A stretch of DNA of 64,000 nucleotides from Haematobia irritans (taxonomy: Eukaryota; Arthropoda; Insecta; Diptera; Muscidae), in NCBI RefSeq assembly GCF_050003625.1, contig NC_134400.1, forward strand, positions 46,613,096-46,677,095, written 5' to 3'. This document shows, in pieces, positions 44,677 to 56,853 of the stretch (position 1 is the first letter of the stretch; every line of letters begins with the position of its first letter). The notes beneath the pieces are model-generated. The model was not told the origin of the DNA and did not search any database. It was given only the letters and a program-made list of their open reading frames with translations. A program made the translations under genes and the position numbers.

Positions 44677-45999
44677 ACAAGTATATACGGCCGCAAGTTC
44701 GGCCAGGCCGAATCTTATGTACCCACCACCATGGATTGCGTAGAAACTTCTACGAAAGACTGCCATCCACAATCGAATTACTTGGTTTGTGGTATCTTAA
44801 AACTTCTTATTCCTGCATGGTTGTTGGATACCATATACTAACATCACGTACCAAATTTCAACCGAATGGGAAGTATTTTGCTCTTCCAAGGGGCTCTGGA
44901 GGTCAAATCTGGGGATCGGTTTATATGGGCCTATATATAATTATGGACCGATATGGACCAATTTTTGCATGGGAGTTTGAGGCCATATATTAACACCACG
45001 TACCAAATTTCAACTGAATCAGATGAATTTTGGTCTTCCAAGAGGTTCCGGAGGTCAAATCTGGTGATCGGTTTATATGGGGGCTATATATAATTATGAG
45101 CCGATGTGGACCAATTTTTGCATGGTTGTTAGAGACCATATACTAACATCACGTACCAAATTTCAGCCATATCGGATGAAATTTGCTTCTCTTAGAGGCC
45201 TCGCAAGCCAAATCGGGGGATCGGTTTATATGGGGGCTATATATAATTATGAACCGATGTGGACCAATTTTTGCACGGTTGTTCGAGACCATATACTAAC
45301 ACCATGTACCAAATTTCAGCCGGATCGGATGAAATTTGCTTCTCTTAGGGGCCTCGCAAGCCAAATCGGGGGATCGGTTTATATGGGGGCTATATATAAT
45401 TATGGACCGATGTGGACCAATTTTTGCATGGTTGTTAGAGACCATATACTAACACCATGTACCAAATTTCAGCCGGATCGGATGAAATTTGCTTCTCTTA
45501 GGGGCCTCGCAAGCCAAATCGGGGGATCGGTTTATATGGGGGCTATATATAATTATGGACCGATGTGGACCAATTTTTGCATGGTTGTTAGAGACCATAT
45601 ACTAACACCATGTACCAAATTTCAGCCGGATCGGATGAAATTTGCTTCTCTTAGAGGCCTCGCAAGCCAAATTTTGGGGTCCGTTTATATGGGGGCTATA
45701 CGTAAAAGTGGACCGATATGGCCCATTTGCAATACCATCCGACCTACATCAATAACAACTACTTGTGCCAAGTTTCAAGTCGATAGCTTGTTTCGTTCGG
45801 AAGTTAGCGTGATTTCAACAGACGGACGGACGGACGGACGGACGGACGGACGGGCGGACGGACATGCTCAGATCGACTCAGAATTTCACCACGACCCAGA
45901 ATATATATACTTTATGGGGTCTTAGAGCAATATTTCGATGTGTTACAAACGGAATGACAAAGTTAATATACCCCCCATCCTATGGTGGTGGGTATAAAA
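44677..45999 (+). mobile_element. A-family element, copy A3 (complete)
   Basis: Best complete A: 5' ACAAGTATATACGGCCGCAA with palindrome TTCGGCCAGGCCGAA, a series of 153 bp units (clear at 45068, 45221, 45374, 45527), a 40 bp GACGGACG microsatellite, and a terminal hairpin (ATACCCCCCATCC / GGTGGTGGGTAT) then TAAAAA. The joined G flanks show insertion inside an A-run (CTAAA|...|CAACCC). The 282-residue frame at 45077-45925 exists because 153 = 51 x 3; its 51-residue repeats have no known domain and I do not call it a gene. Confidence 0.75.
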
Positions 46000-47568
46000 A
46001 CAACCCACGCTCAAACATGTCGATTACATCGATGACAGGTATCGATTATTATTTTATCTACCTGTAAAAGAAATGTAGGAAATTTTCCTATATTCTAACA
46101 AGTGTGTTTCCTTAAGTTTTGAAAGGACACTGAAAAAACAGTGAACCCTTTTCCATTGCAAAATGAACTAAACTGTAGTAATATTGACCATGATTTAGCC
46201 CTTAAGATTTTTTTCAACTTGTCTAGTTTGTAATTCACTTAAATTGTAGTTCATCTATAACATTGTATTATAGTTCATTTTTACAACACCATAAGATTTA
46301 TATACCCCTACCAAGTTAAGAAGTCAGTATTATTTTGGTTTACTTGCTTATTTTTAGGGAAACCTGATAATAAAAATTGATTATCAGTCTCTTTAAAATC
46401 TCGACGACTAAACTATTTTTAAATCAATCATTCCACAGTACAGAGAAATTAAATAATTAAAGGAACAACAAACCGTTTTACTATTATGAAAATTTCCATA
46501 CGTTAAAATTAAACTTTCTTTAAGCAAAAGTACTTTATTATAAAAACTTATAATGCAAGTTCTTAATACAATGTTTTTGTGAGTAAAAATTATGACCACG
46601 TGGAACAAGAAAGTAGTTAATTTGAACTCGCTGCTTGGACATTTTGACTTATCCGTTTTTTATTAATCGTAGGTAAATTTTTCATATATCTTGCTGAAAA
46701 AAATGGAAGCAATAATGAAAATGGTTAATTGTAAAAAAATATAATTTTTTAATTCTTTATTTTAGCTTGTAACTTACCATATGTGGGGACATTTTATCAA
46801 ATGGTGTAAGGAATTCAACTTTTATTTGGAAATCGTATCTCATAAAATTTGTACCTGAAACAATTAGAGAAATAATAAAGTATTCTATATAAACTCATAA
46901 AACTGTATTGTTATCGATGTGAAGGATATAATAAAATATATATTCTAGTTGAAAGAAAGCCAAAGTTTTAATATAAAACATACCAATTCTCTATTAAATT
47001 GTACGCTGAGGGGAAATATAAAAAGTTGTCCAAATTTATTTGGGCTACTCTGAAATTAAATTTATTTTTTACAGTAAATAAAATTATTAAATAGGTTTCC
47101 AAAAAATCTAATGAAAAAAATAATATTATGCATAAAAAAAAAACAAATATTCTGGTTAAAAGAAAGTTAAAGAATCCTTACCAATTCACTATTAAATTAC
47201 AAGCAAAGGAGTACTAAAATTTTTTTCAAATTTTTAAGGGGTTATTCTGAAATTAAATATTTGTTTTTTTTACATTAAAAATATTACATTGGTTTCCAAA
47301 AAATTGATTAAAGAAATACTAAAATAAGGTATTAAAAACCTGTAATTTTGATGATAAAAAGGTCATAAAAACGTAAATATTCTAGTTGAAAGAAAGCCAA
47401 ATTATAAAAGAAAACTTACCAATTCTCTATTTTTTAAATTTGTTCGCACCCATCTGGAGTTGCTCTGAAATTAAATATTGCTTTTACAACAATGAAAAAC
47501 ATTAAACTGGTTTCCAAAAGAATTAATTAACAAATAATAATATATATAAAAACCAGTAAGGAAAGTCT

Positions 47569-48924
47569 AAAGTCGGGCGGGGCCGACTATATTATACCCT
47601 GCACCACTTTGTAGATCTAAATTTTCGATACCATATCACATCCGTCAAATGTGTTTGGGGCTATATATAAAGGTTTGTCCCAAATACATACATTTAAATA
47701 TCACTCGATCTGGAAGAATTTGATAGACTTCTACAAAATGTATAGACTCAAAATTTAAGTCGGGTAATGCACTAGGGTGGAACACAATGTTAGTAAAAAA
47801 ATATGGGAAACATTTAAATCTGAAGCAATTTTAAGGAAACTTTGCAAAAGTTTATTTATGATTTATCGCTCGATATATATGTATTAGAAGTTTAGGAAAA
47901 TTAGAGTCATTTTTACAACTTTGCGACTAAGCAGTGGCGATTTTACAAGGAAATTGTTGGTATTTTGACCATTTTTGTCGAAATCAGAAAAACATATATA
48001 TGGGAGCTATATCTAAATCTGAACCGATTTCAACCAAATTTGGCACGCATAGCAACAATGCTAATTGTACTCTCTGTGCAAAATTTCAACTAAATCGGAG
48101 TTAAAAATTGGCCTCTGTGGTCATATGAGTGTAAATCGGGCGAAAGCTATATGTGGGAGATATATCTAAATCTGAACCGATTTCAACCAAATTTGGCACG
48201 CAAAGCTACAATGCTAATTCTACTCCCTGTGCAAAATTTCAACTAAATCGGAGTTAAAAATTGGCCTCTGTGGTCATATGAGTGTAAATCGGGCGAAAGC
48301 TATATATGGGAGATATATCCAAATCTGAACCGATTTCAACCAAATTTGGCACGCATAGTTACAATGCTAATTCTACTCCCTGTGCAAAATTTCAACCAAA
48401 TCGGAGTTAAAAATTGGCCTCTTTGGGCAAATGAGTGTAAATCGGGCGAAAGCTATATGTGAGAGCTATATCGAAATCTGAACCGATTTGGCTGGTATTT
48501 TGCAAGTTTTTCGAGACCCATAAAATATTCGGATGTACGGAATTTGAGGAAGATCGGTTGATATACACGCCAATTATGACCAGATCGGCGAAAAATATAT
48601 ATGGCAGCTATATCTAAATCTGAACCGATTCTTTCCAAAATCAATAGGGATCGTCTTTGAGCCGAAACAGGACCCTATACCAAATTTTAGGACAATCGGA
48701 CTAAAACTGCGAGCTGTACTTTGCACACAAAAATACATCAACAGACAGACAGACAGAAGGACAGACAGACGGACAGACAGACAGACGGACGTCGCTAAAT
48801 CGACTCAGAATTTAATTCTAAGCCGATCCGTATACTAAAAGGTTGGTCTATGATTACTCCTTCTTGGCGTTACATACAAATCCTTCACCACTACTGTACC
48901 ACAGTAGTGGTGAAGGGTATAAAT
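47569..48924 (+). mobile_element. B-family element, copy B5 (complete)
   Basis: 5' end AAGGAAAGTCTAAAGTCGGG with palindrome GTCGGGCGGGGCCGAC. Three 153 bp units follow (TGGGAGCTATATCTAAATCT-type starts at 48001, 48154, 48307) plus diverged units, then GACAGACAGACGGACG (48740-48790), then terminal hairpin ACCACTACTGTACCACAGTAGTGGT and GGGTATAAAT. Same layout as A elements. Confidence 0.75.
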
Positions 48925-49229
48925 ATTATTTTTAAAAGAAAGCCATATTAAAAAAACAATACTTACCAATTTATGACTAAACTATACGCTGAGATATAAC
49001 AACCATTTTCCAAATTCATATGGAATTGAATATTAATTTTTTACATTGAATAATAAAAATTTCAATATTCTTTCAATTTCAACATATTTTCCAAAATATT
49101 GTTAATAACTTTTCTCAAAACTACCGATAAAACATTAATAACTTTCATTTAAAAGATTTAATAAACAAACACCAATATATGTCTCAAAATTCCAAAATAT
49201 TCCATGCCTTTATATTCCCCTGTTGCATA

Positions 49230-49440
49230 CTAAAAGATGCAACAGCCGACGCCAACGCCAACTATACAACTGAAGCATGCCAAACAAAACCAAGCAAAGC
49301 CAAAACATTCCTACAACAACAAAAACACATGTGCCTTTATTGAAATCAACACCTCATCCAGCCAAATAAACCATCCACGAATAACAGACACACACACACC
49401 ACTAAATGAACAAAACTAAAAACAACCCCACGCTCATGTA
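49230..49440 (+). other. A+C-biased segment inside H
   Basis: The plus strand is nearly devoid of G and poor in T (CCAACGCCAACTATACAACTGAAG and beyond in style), with CACACACACA at 49390. An open frame of 60 codons (49237-49419) is rich in Asn, Gln, Thr and Pro but has no start context or domain. Could be an untranslated leader of the autonomous parent. Confidence 0.35.
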
Positions 49441-50515
49441 TACACAACAAAACTCAAGTAACATCATCTCTACATTAATCACATTCCACTATGCCGATAA
49501 AGATCTCTGTACTATGCATTAGTTCATCGCATCTGCTCACAACTTACTCTAAGAATAATATTCGTAAAGGCACACCAGTTTATGAACGATGAAACGTTTA
49601 ACTTAAAATTTGCAAAAACTTCATGAAATGTTATCTACCATTTTTGACGAAAATGTCTATAAATTTAATTACATGTGAACTAAAAATATTTCATTGGGTA
49701 ATTTTCTACCAACAATTATTAACTATAGGAATTGTCAGTAAGAAATTGCTATCCACTTTCAAGTTCATATTTCGTAAAAAAATATTTTCTTATACAAAAA
49801 AATCTTATAGTAAATTGCACTTATTATTTAGAAAGTACTTTACATTTCACAAGTAGTTTTATAGCATGACAAACGAATTTTTAACTACCAGTTAAGAAAT
49901 TTTTTAAGGAAATTTCCATCGTATTTTCTAGGCCATAAACTAAACGATTGCTACTTAGAATTTGTAAAATTTCCTTTCGAGTAGTTAATTTTCGTTGAAG
50001 ATACGAAAAATGAACTAAAAATCTGGAAAATTCTTGTAATAAATTATTGTAAAAATCTTCTTAAATTTACGAGACACTTTTTTTCTGTGGATTGAATACT
50101 TCTTAGTACGAATGAACTAAAATATTTTTCTATGCCAACTGTTATTCGTATGTATGATAAGCTTTCTATAATAAAGGAAGTCAGAATTATCATTTTATAA
50201 GAAATTTTATTAAATTTGAGGAAACTTGGTTTTAGTTCGGGTTTAGTTTATTTTTACGAATGCTTTGTTATCAGTGAATAAAATTTTCTTTTTCAGTAAT
50301 AAATTATTATACCCAGAAAAGAAAGCAGTATTAGTAAAATTCCATGCCTTAGTCTAGTTAATGAATTATTCCTAACTGCTTTCAGTTTAGGATTTTTTTT
50401 ACTGAAACAAGTAAATTTTATTATTTCACACAAAAACTGAATAGAAATAAAATGACTAAACTAAATTGATGAACATTTTTTCCTTTAGTTTCGAAGACAC
50501 TTTTTTCTGGGTGTA

Positions 50516-51111
50516 ATCATCCATATCTCAGTCATCCGGAGGGCTCTCTCTTTCTATATATACTATACCTAATTGTAGATGCAAACTTTTCTCTGACTGC
50601 TAAAGCCGCGTCATCAGAGTATGCCACCACTTTTCGTGATGCATTTTCAGTTCTATGGCGATGTCATGGTTACTTATTTGAGGGCCCTGGTAAGGCTTTT
50701 CCATTTTCACATAGAAATTTCCAGAATGGAAGCGAATAAATCATTGTTGAGGTACACGCAGTTATATAGCATTGTCTCCGTAATCTTTAAAATTGGCGGC
50801 TTGAGTGGTATTCTTCGATTTAAACGCAAAAAAAAATATAACGAATCTTTACGCGATTTTGATTTCCAGATTCTACGTGCCCAAAACCTATTTCTTCGTC
50901 CACTTTGGAATCTTCGATGTAGAATCGCTATAAGTAAATTGTCCACACTCAACGAAATTTGTTAGTAGAAACAGCAGGAACATTTGCTAAAACAGTAAGA
51001 AGACTGCTGCAGCAGGAAAGCAGTAACTGTAAAATTTTTGCAAGATTTTAAACTAGATTACACTAAAACATGTTTTAGTACGGTCGAAGCATACAAAAAC
51101 CGTAATACCTA
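50516..51111. other. Unassigned DNA between two G elements
   Basis: GC-richer than its surroundings, with a 114-codon plus-strand frame at 50621-50965 (MPPLFVMHFQFYGDVMVTYL start) that matches no domain I recognise. 50955-51061 has AGCAGGAA/ACTGCTGCAGCAGG motifs like element Y. Confidence 0.35.
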
Positions 51112-51145
51112 CACCCAGAAAAAAGTGCCTTCGAAACTAAAGGAA

Positions 51146-52919
51146 ACAAGTATATACGACCGTAAGTTCGGCAAGGCCGAAGCTTATGTACCCTCCATCA
51201 TGGATTGCGTAGAAACTTCATCTAAACACTGCCATCCACAATCGAATTACTTAAGTTGCGGTAACGCTTGCCGATGGCAAAGTATCTTAAAACCTCCTAA
51301 CACCATCTTCTAAATTGTATGTAAGTCCAAACGTGGTATATATTAAATCAAAAAAGATCGATCCAATACGTATATAATTCAGTTTGACAAAGTAGACATA
51401 AAATTTTGACAAAATTTTCTACAGAAATAAAATTTTAACAAAATTTTCTATAGAAATAAAATTTTCACAAAATTTTCTATAGAAATAACAATTTTGACAA
51501 AATTTTCTATAGAAAGAAAATTTTGACAAAAATTTCTACAGAAATAAAATTTTAACAAAATTTTCTATAGAAATAAACTTTTGACAAAATTTTCTATAGA
51601 AATAAAATCTTGGTAGATTATTTTTGGTCCGAGTGGCAACCATGATTATGAACCGAATAAAATTTGAACAAAATTTTCTATAGAAATAAAATTTTGACAA
51701 AATTTTCTATAGAAATAAAATTTTGACAATGATGAAAATTTTATTATGAACCGAATAAAATTTTAACAAAATTTTCTCTAGAAATAAAATTTTGGCAAAA
51801 TTTTCTATAGAAATAAAATTTTGACAAGATTTTCTATAGAAATAAAATTTTGGTAGATTATTTTTGGCTCTAGTGGCAACCATGATTATGAACCGATATG
51901 GACCAATTTTTGTGTGATTGGACCAATTTTGGTATAGTTGTTAGCGACCATATACTAACACCACGTGCCTAATTTGAACCGGATCGGATGAATTTTGCTC
52001 CTCCAAGAGACTCCGGAGGTCAAATCTGGAGAATGTTTTATATGGGGGCTATATATAATTATGGACCGATATGGACCAATTCTGGCACGGTTGTTAAATA
52101 TCATATACTAACACCATGTTCCAAATTACAACCGGATTGGATGAAATTTGCTTCTCTTGGAGACTTCGCAAGCCAAATCTGGGGATCGGTTTATATGGGG
52201 GTTATATATAATTATGAACCGATGTGGACCAATTTTTGCATGGTTGTTAGAGACCATATACCAACAACATATACCAAATTTCAGGCGGATCGAATGAAAT
52301 TTGCTTCTCTTTGAGGCTCCGCAACCCAAATCTGGGGATCGGTTTATATGGGCGCCATATATAATTATGGACCGATCTGGACCAATTTTTGCATGGTTGT
52401 TAGAGACCATATACCAACATCATGTACCAAATTTCAGCCGGATCGGATGAAATTTGCTTCTCTTTGAGGCTCCGCAAGCCAAATCTGGGGATCGGTTTAT
52501 ATGGGGGCTATATATAATAATGGACCGATGTGGACCAATTTTTTCATGATTGTTAGAGACCATATACCAAATTTCAGCCGGATCGGATGAAATATGCTTC
52601 TGTTAGAGGCTCCACAAACCAAATCTGAGGGTCCCTTTATATGGGGGCTATACGTAAAAGTGGACCGATATGGCCCATTTTCAATACCATCCGACCTACA
52701 TCTATAACAACTACTTGTTTCAGTCGATAGCTTGTTTCGTTCGGAAGTTAGCGTGATTTCAACAGACGGACGGACGGACGGACATGCTTAGATCGACTCA
52801 GAATTTCACCACGACCCAGAATATAAATACTTTATGGGGTCTTAGAGCAAAATTTCGATGTGTTACAAACGGAATGACAAAGTTAATATACCCCCATCCT
52901 ATGATGGAGGGTATTAAAA
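51146..52919 (+). mobile_element. A-family element, copy A4 (complete)
   Basis: 5' ACAAGTATATACGACCG with palindrome, array of the 29 bp unit (51385-51860), 153 bp units (52000-52640), GACGGACG microsatellite, terminal hairpin and GGGTATTAAAA. G4 flanks join within an A-run (AAAGGAAA|...|ATG). Confidence 0.75.
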
Positions 52920-53774
52920 TGTTTATAAATTTAGTTTATCCATTTTATTTCCATTAAGTTAAATTTTTGTGTGAAATAATAAAATTTACTTGTTTCAGTA
53001 AAAAAAACTCCTAAACTAAAAGCAGTTAGGAATAGTTCATTAACTAGAATAAGGCATGGAATTTTACTAATACTGTTTTCTTCGCTGGGTATAAGAATTT
53101 ACTACTGAACAAGAAAATTTTATTCACTGATAACAAAGCATTCGCAAAAATAAACAAAAACCGAACTAAAATCAAGTTTCCTCAAATTTAGTAAAATTTC
53201 TTATAAAACGATAACACTGAATTCCTTTATTATAGAAAGCTTATCCTACATACGAATAACACTTGGCATAGAAAAATATTGTAGTTCATTCGTACTCAAT
53301 CCTTTCAAAACTTAAGGAAACACACTTGTTAGAATATAGGAAAATTTCCTAAATTTCTTTTATCTACCTGTAATCGATACCTGTCATCGATGTAATCGAT
53401 ATGTTTGCGCGTGGGTTGTTTTTTAGTTTGAATCGCGTTGTTATGGTATACGGAGAGATTGTAAAAAAAAATATATTAAAATAATATAATAAATAACAAA
53501 TAAAATATTTATTATTTTAAATTAGTGAGAACATTTTTCGTTTTTCACAATTATTGAACATAAATAACAAACAATATGTCTATCAATGTTCGTGATGGTG
53601 TATAAAGGAAGAAAACAGCAACAGCATTCGTCTTCATTTTTGAATCTTCAATTTTCAGGTAACATTCATACAGTGGCGCTAATCTTTTGTGAAAAAATTG
53701 GTTTATGATTTTTTATATTTGTAGGTATTGAAATTGTAAAAGGAGGACAAAATCGTTACGCAGCATCTTATTAA

Positions 53775-54196
53775 GTGTGTAAATATAACCGATAGGCGAA
53801 ACATTTTTGCCGCAACGGCAAATACAATAAGCTTGACGGCGAATAATTCCCTTTTTCACGTTTCCTAGCGTTTTTGTTGTCAATACAGCATGCTTTGACA
53901 ATATTAAACAATGAAGTTGAATAAAAACATACAATGGCTTGTTATTTGTTGAGTTATTTAAAAAAAAAAATAATCTGCACGTATCCAGGCAACAGCAATT
54001 CCTAGTGGTGAGTTAAAAAAATTGATAAGCGATGGCAACACTATACCAGTTTTCGCCAAGGAGTTATAATAAGTTTTGATTTAGCGACACGCCGCTAGCC
54101 GTCACGGTATTCCGTCGCGGATTTTGGGCTTCCCATAAGAAATACACGTAAATAAGTGTTCGCCTACCGCCTATCGCTATGGTTATATTTACACAC
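53775..54196. mobile_element. PIF/Harbinger-like MITE 'I'
   Basis: A 422 bp element with TIR GTGTGTAAATATAACC / GGTTATATTTACACAC and 3 bp TAA duplication (53772-53774, 54197-54199). G1 shows the empty site (CTTATTAAAAGTG). Subterminal CGATAGGCG / CGCCTATCG extends the inverted structure. Confidence 0.8.
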
Positions 54197-54718
54197 TAAA
54201 AGTGAAAGGAACAAGAAGAAGAAAAGCATTACGTTTTACAGTTGGTGAATTTACATGGATATTGGAAATAGTGGAATAATAAACTAATATTTCAAGACCA
54301 ATCGATACTGTTAATTCTTATTAAATATATTTAATATATTAATAAAACATGTCTTTTATTGAAGAAAAAAATGACTATATAAATAAATAAAACTGTATTT
54401 AAAAACGAAGGTAAGCAGTTCTAATTTTGAAGTAAAAGGTTTACCACAAATATATAAGATTTGTCCAAATGAATGAAAAAAGTTCAATAAAATCAATCCA
54501 TATATGAATTCAATTCAGTTAAAATTTTTCATTCTGTAGTATAGTTGTACATAAATATAGGAAAATGTTAACTAATATATGGAATGTATTCTACCTAATT
54601 TCTACGAAAATCATATCGTTCAAACAAATAAAAATGTTTTTGGCGCTATACGAAGTTCAACTTTCTTCACAATGAGTTCATTTTAACTTAAAGAAGTGGT
54701 CATTTTTTTCTGGGTGTA

Positions 54719-55044
54719 AAGGGACTATCGCAAACCATTTAAAGCATTAAGAATGTGATTTGCATTTGCTCAAAAATCTGAATTTTTCTCAAATTAAACT
54801 ATAACAGTAAACAAAGTGTTTGCTGATCGCATATAAGACCTTTATAAAAAAAAAACTATTTTTAGTTCTTGAGCACCCATCGGGTAGCCTTTTAAAATCT
54901 AAAAAAATTATGAATTGTTATTCGCTAGACCATTATCTAAAAAATTACAACAGCAGACGCCAATTGTTGTTTTTAGCAGACTTTTTCCTATGGGTGCAGA
55001 AAATTATACGAAATGGGTGTGTACTTCGATACTCCATATATATT
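54719..55044. other. Y-like fragment
   Basis: Contains AGCAAACACTTT-type and AGCAGACTTTTTCCTATGGGTG sequence (to about 54995) matching a Y right end. No gene. Confidence 0.4.
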
Positions 55045-56164
55045 TCGTGGTGAAATTCTGAGTCGATTTGAGCATGTCCATCCGTCCGCCCGTCTGTTGA
55101 AATCACGTTAACTTCCGAACGAAACAAGCTATCGACTTGAAACTTGCCATAAGTAGTTGTTATTGATGTAGGTCGGATGGTATTGCAAATGGACCATATC
55201 GGACCATTTTTACGTATAGCCCCCATATAAACCGACCCCCAGATTTGGCTTGCAGAGCCTCTTGGAGGAGCAAAATTCATCCGATCCTATCGGATGAAAT
55301 TCATCCGATCGATCGGCATCTAACAACCATGCAAAAATTGGTTCATATCGGTCCATAATTATATAGACCCCATATAAACCGATCCCCACATTTGACCTCC
55401 GGAGCCTCTTGGAGAAGCAAAATTCATCCGATCAGGTTGAAATTTGGCACGTGGTGTTAGTATATGGTATCTAAAAAAAATTGGTCCATATCGGTCCATA
55501 ATTATATATAGCCCCCATATAAATCGATCCCCACATTTAACCTCCATAACCTCTTGAGGAGCAAAATTCATCCGATTCGGTTGAAATTTGGTACATTTCG
55601 CTAGTATATGGCCTCTAACAGCCATGCAAAAATTGGTCCATATCGGTCTATAGTTATATATAGTCAATGGCCAATCACACAAAAATTGGTCCATATCGTC
55701 AAAAATAATCTACCAAAGTTTTATTTCTTAGAAAATTATGTCAAAATTTTATTTCTATAGAAGCTTTTATCAAAATTTTATTTCTATAGAAAATTCTATC
55801 AAAATTTTATTTCTATAGATAATCTTGTCAAAATGTTATTTCTATAGAATTTTTTTTCAAAATTTTATTTCTGTAGAAAATTTTGTTAAAATTTTATTTC
55901 TATAGAAATTTTGTCAAAATGTTATTTCTATAGAAAATTATGTCAAAATTTTATTTCTATAGAAAGTTATGTCAACATTTTATTTCTATAGAAAATTTTG
56001 TCGAACTGAATTATATACGTCTTTAATCGGCCTTTTTTTGTTTAATATATCCCCCGTATGGACTAACTTACAATTTACAAGACTGTGACCAAGTAATTCG
56101 ATTGTGGTAGAAGTTTCTACGCAATCCATGGTGGAGGGTACATATGATTCGGCCTGGCCGAACT
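55045..56164 (-). mobile_element. A-family element, copy A5, 3' end missing
   Basis: Reverse orientation: GTCCGTCCGCCCGTCTG-type remnant (55080), degenerate 153 bp units (55150-55660), 29 bp units (55690-56000), and A 5' end (GATTCGGCCTGGCCGAAC) near 56150. Like A2, it lacks the terminal hairpin. Confidence 0.62.
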
Positions 56165-56609
56165 TTAAACTAACTCAGCTCCGGCTTCATTTAAACATCG
56201 GAAGGCCATTGCGCAACAACCATTGAGTAGACGCTGGAGGTACTATTGGAGATACATTTTCCTGGAAAACATAGTTTTAAATAGTTTTGGACCATAAAAA
56301 TCCCTCGGAGCTGATGGAATTACTTCAGCGGAATAATAAACAGACTTGACATATTTGTCTATATCAGTCTGCTGCAACAACGGCTGTACGGTTGCGCGAG
56401 CTATCGCTGTGGTAGAAAAATATTGCAATAAAATACTTGGAAGTTGTGTTCCTTAACTTGTATACGACCATAGACTGCCGTAAATCGCTCAACGAGATGG
56501 CTGAGCAGTACAATATTCACCTGGCGGCAGGAACATACTAGAAAAGTTCGAAGCGGATGTTAGTCACAATAGAGTCTATTTTAGATAAAAAAGGCAGATT
56601 AAATATCTA
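56165..56609. other. Unassigned DNA with a possible LINE reverse-transcriptase scrap
   Basis: GC-richer sequence. At about 56308-56340 the plus strand reads KSLGADGITSAE between stop codons, resembling the K-PG-DGI-type motif at the start of non-LTR reverse transcriptases. Nothing else of a LINE is recognisable. Confidence 0.3.
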
Positions 56610-56853
56610 CACCCAGAGAAGGAATATGATCACCTCAAACATGTTTTAAGAGCAAAATATTATTTTTGGGTGGTGACCATGTAACATGGTTTTCGCACCA
56701 TGTTATTTTCTCGGAAATCATGTATCTGATTTCGGCAAGCAGGTTATATTTGACGAGAAAATAACATTAGTGACAAACATACATGGTCACCATACAAAAA
56801 TAACATTTTGCTCTTGAAACATGTTTGAGGCGATCATATTCCTTCTCTGCGTG
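56610..56853. mobile_element. MITE X, about 60 bp inverted arms
   Basis: A 244 bp element: start CACCCAGAGAAGGAATATGA, end TCATATTCCTTCTCTGCGTG, TA on both sides (56608-56609, 56854-56855). Arms stay complementary for about 60 bp (CCTCAAACATGTTT ... AAACATGTTTGAGG; GTGACCATGTA ... TACATGGTCAC). Confidence 0.8.

Larger units (their letters stand above)
46134..50089. mobile_element. Element H, carrying B5
   Basis: A 3956 bp insertion in G3: start CACTGAAAAAACAGTG, end CACTTTTTTTCTGTG, with GA on each side (46132-46133, 50090-50091). Net of B5 about 2.6 kb. It holds four imperfect repeats of roughly 200-235 bp (near 46976, 47178, 47413, 48957; TTACCAATT motif), and an A+C-biased segment at 49230-49440. 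No transposase seen. Confidence 0.62.
43985..50513 (-). mobile_element. G-family element, copy G3, expanded by A3 and H
   Basis: A reverse G whose pieces are 43985-44676, 46000-46133 and 50090-50513 (net about 1.25 kb), with TA at 43983-43984 and 50514-50515. Ends CACTCAGAAAAAAGTG and CACTTTTTTCTGGGTG. A3 and H (itself holding B5) account for the other 5.3 kb. Confidence 0.75.
51112..54716 (+). mobile_element. G-family element, copy G4, expanded by A4 and I
   Basis: Start CACCCAGAAAAAAGTG, end ATTTTTTTCTGGGTG, TA on both sides (51110-51111, 54717-54718). Net about 1.4 kb. Keeps the TATA-like GTGTATAAAGG (about 53608) and the intron-like CAG|GTAAC ... TTTGTAG interval (about 53658-53726). Confidence 0.75.

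Noticed and set aside
45077..45925. 282-codon open frame as a gene
   Set aside because: Explained by five tandem 153 bp units (51 codons each) in a non-autonomous element; similar frames occur on the other strand of A copies.
50621..50965. 114-codon frame between G3 and G4 as a gene
   Set aside because: No domain, poor start context, no splice support; an opposite-strand frame of similar length also exists.
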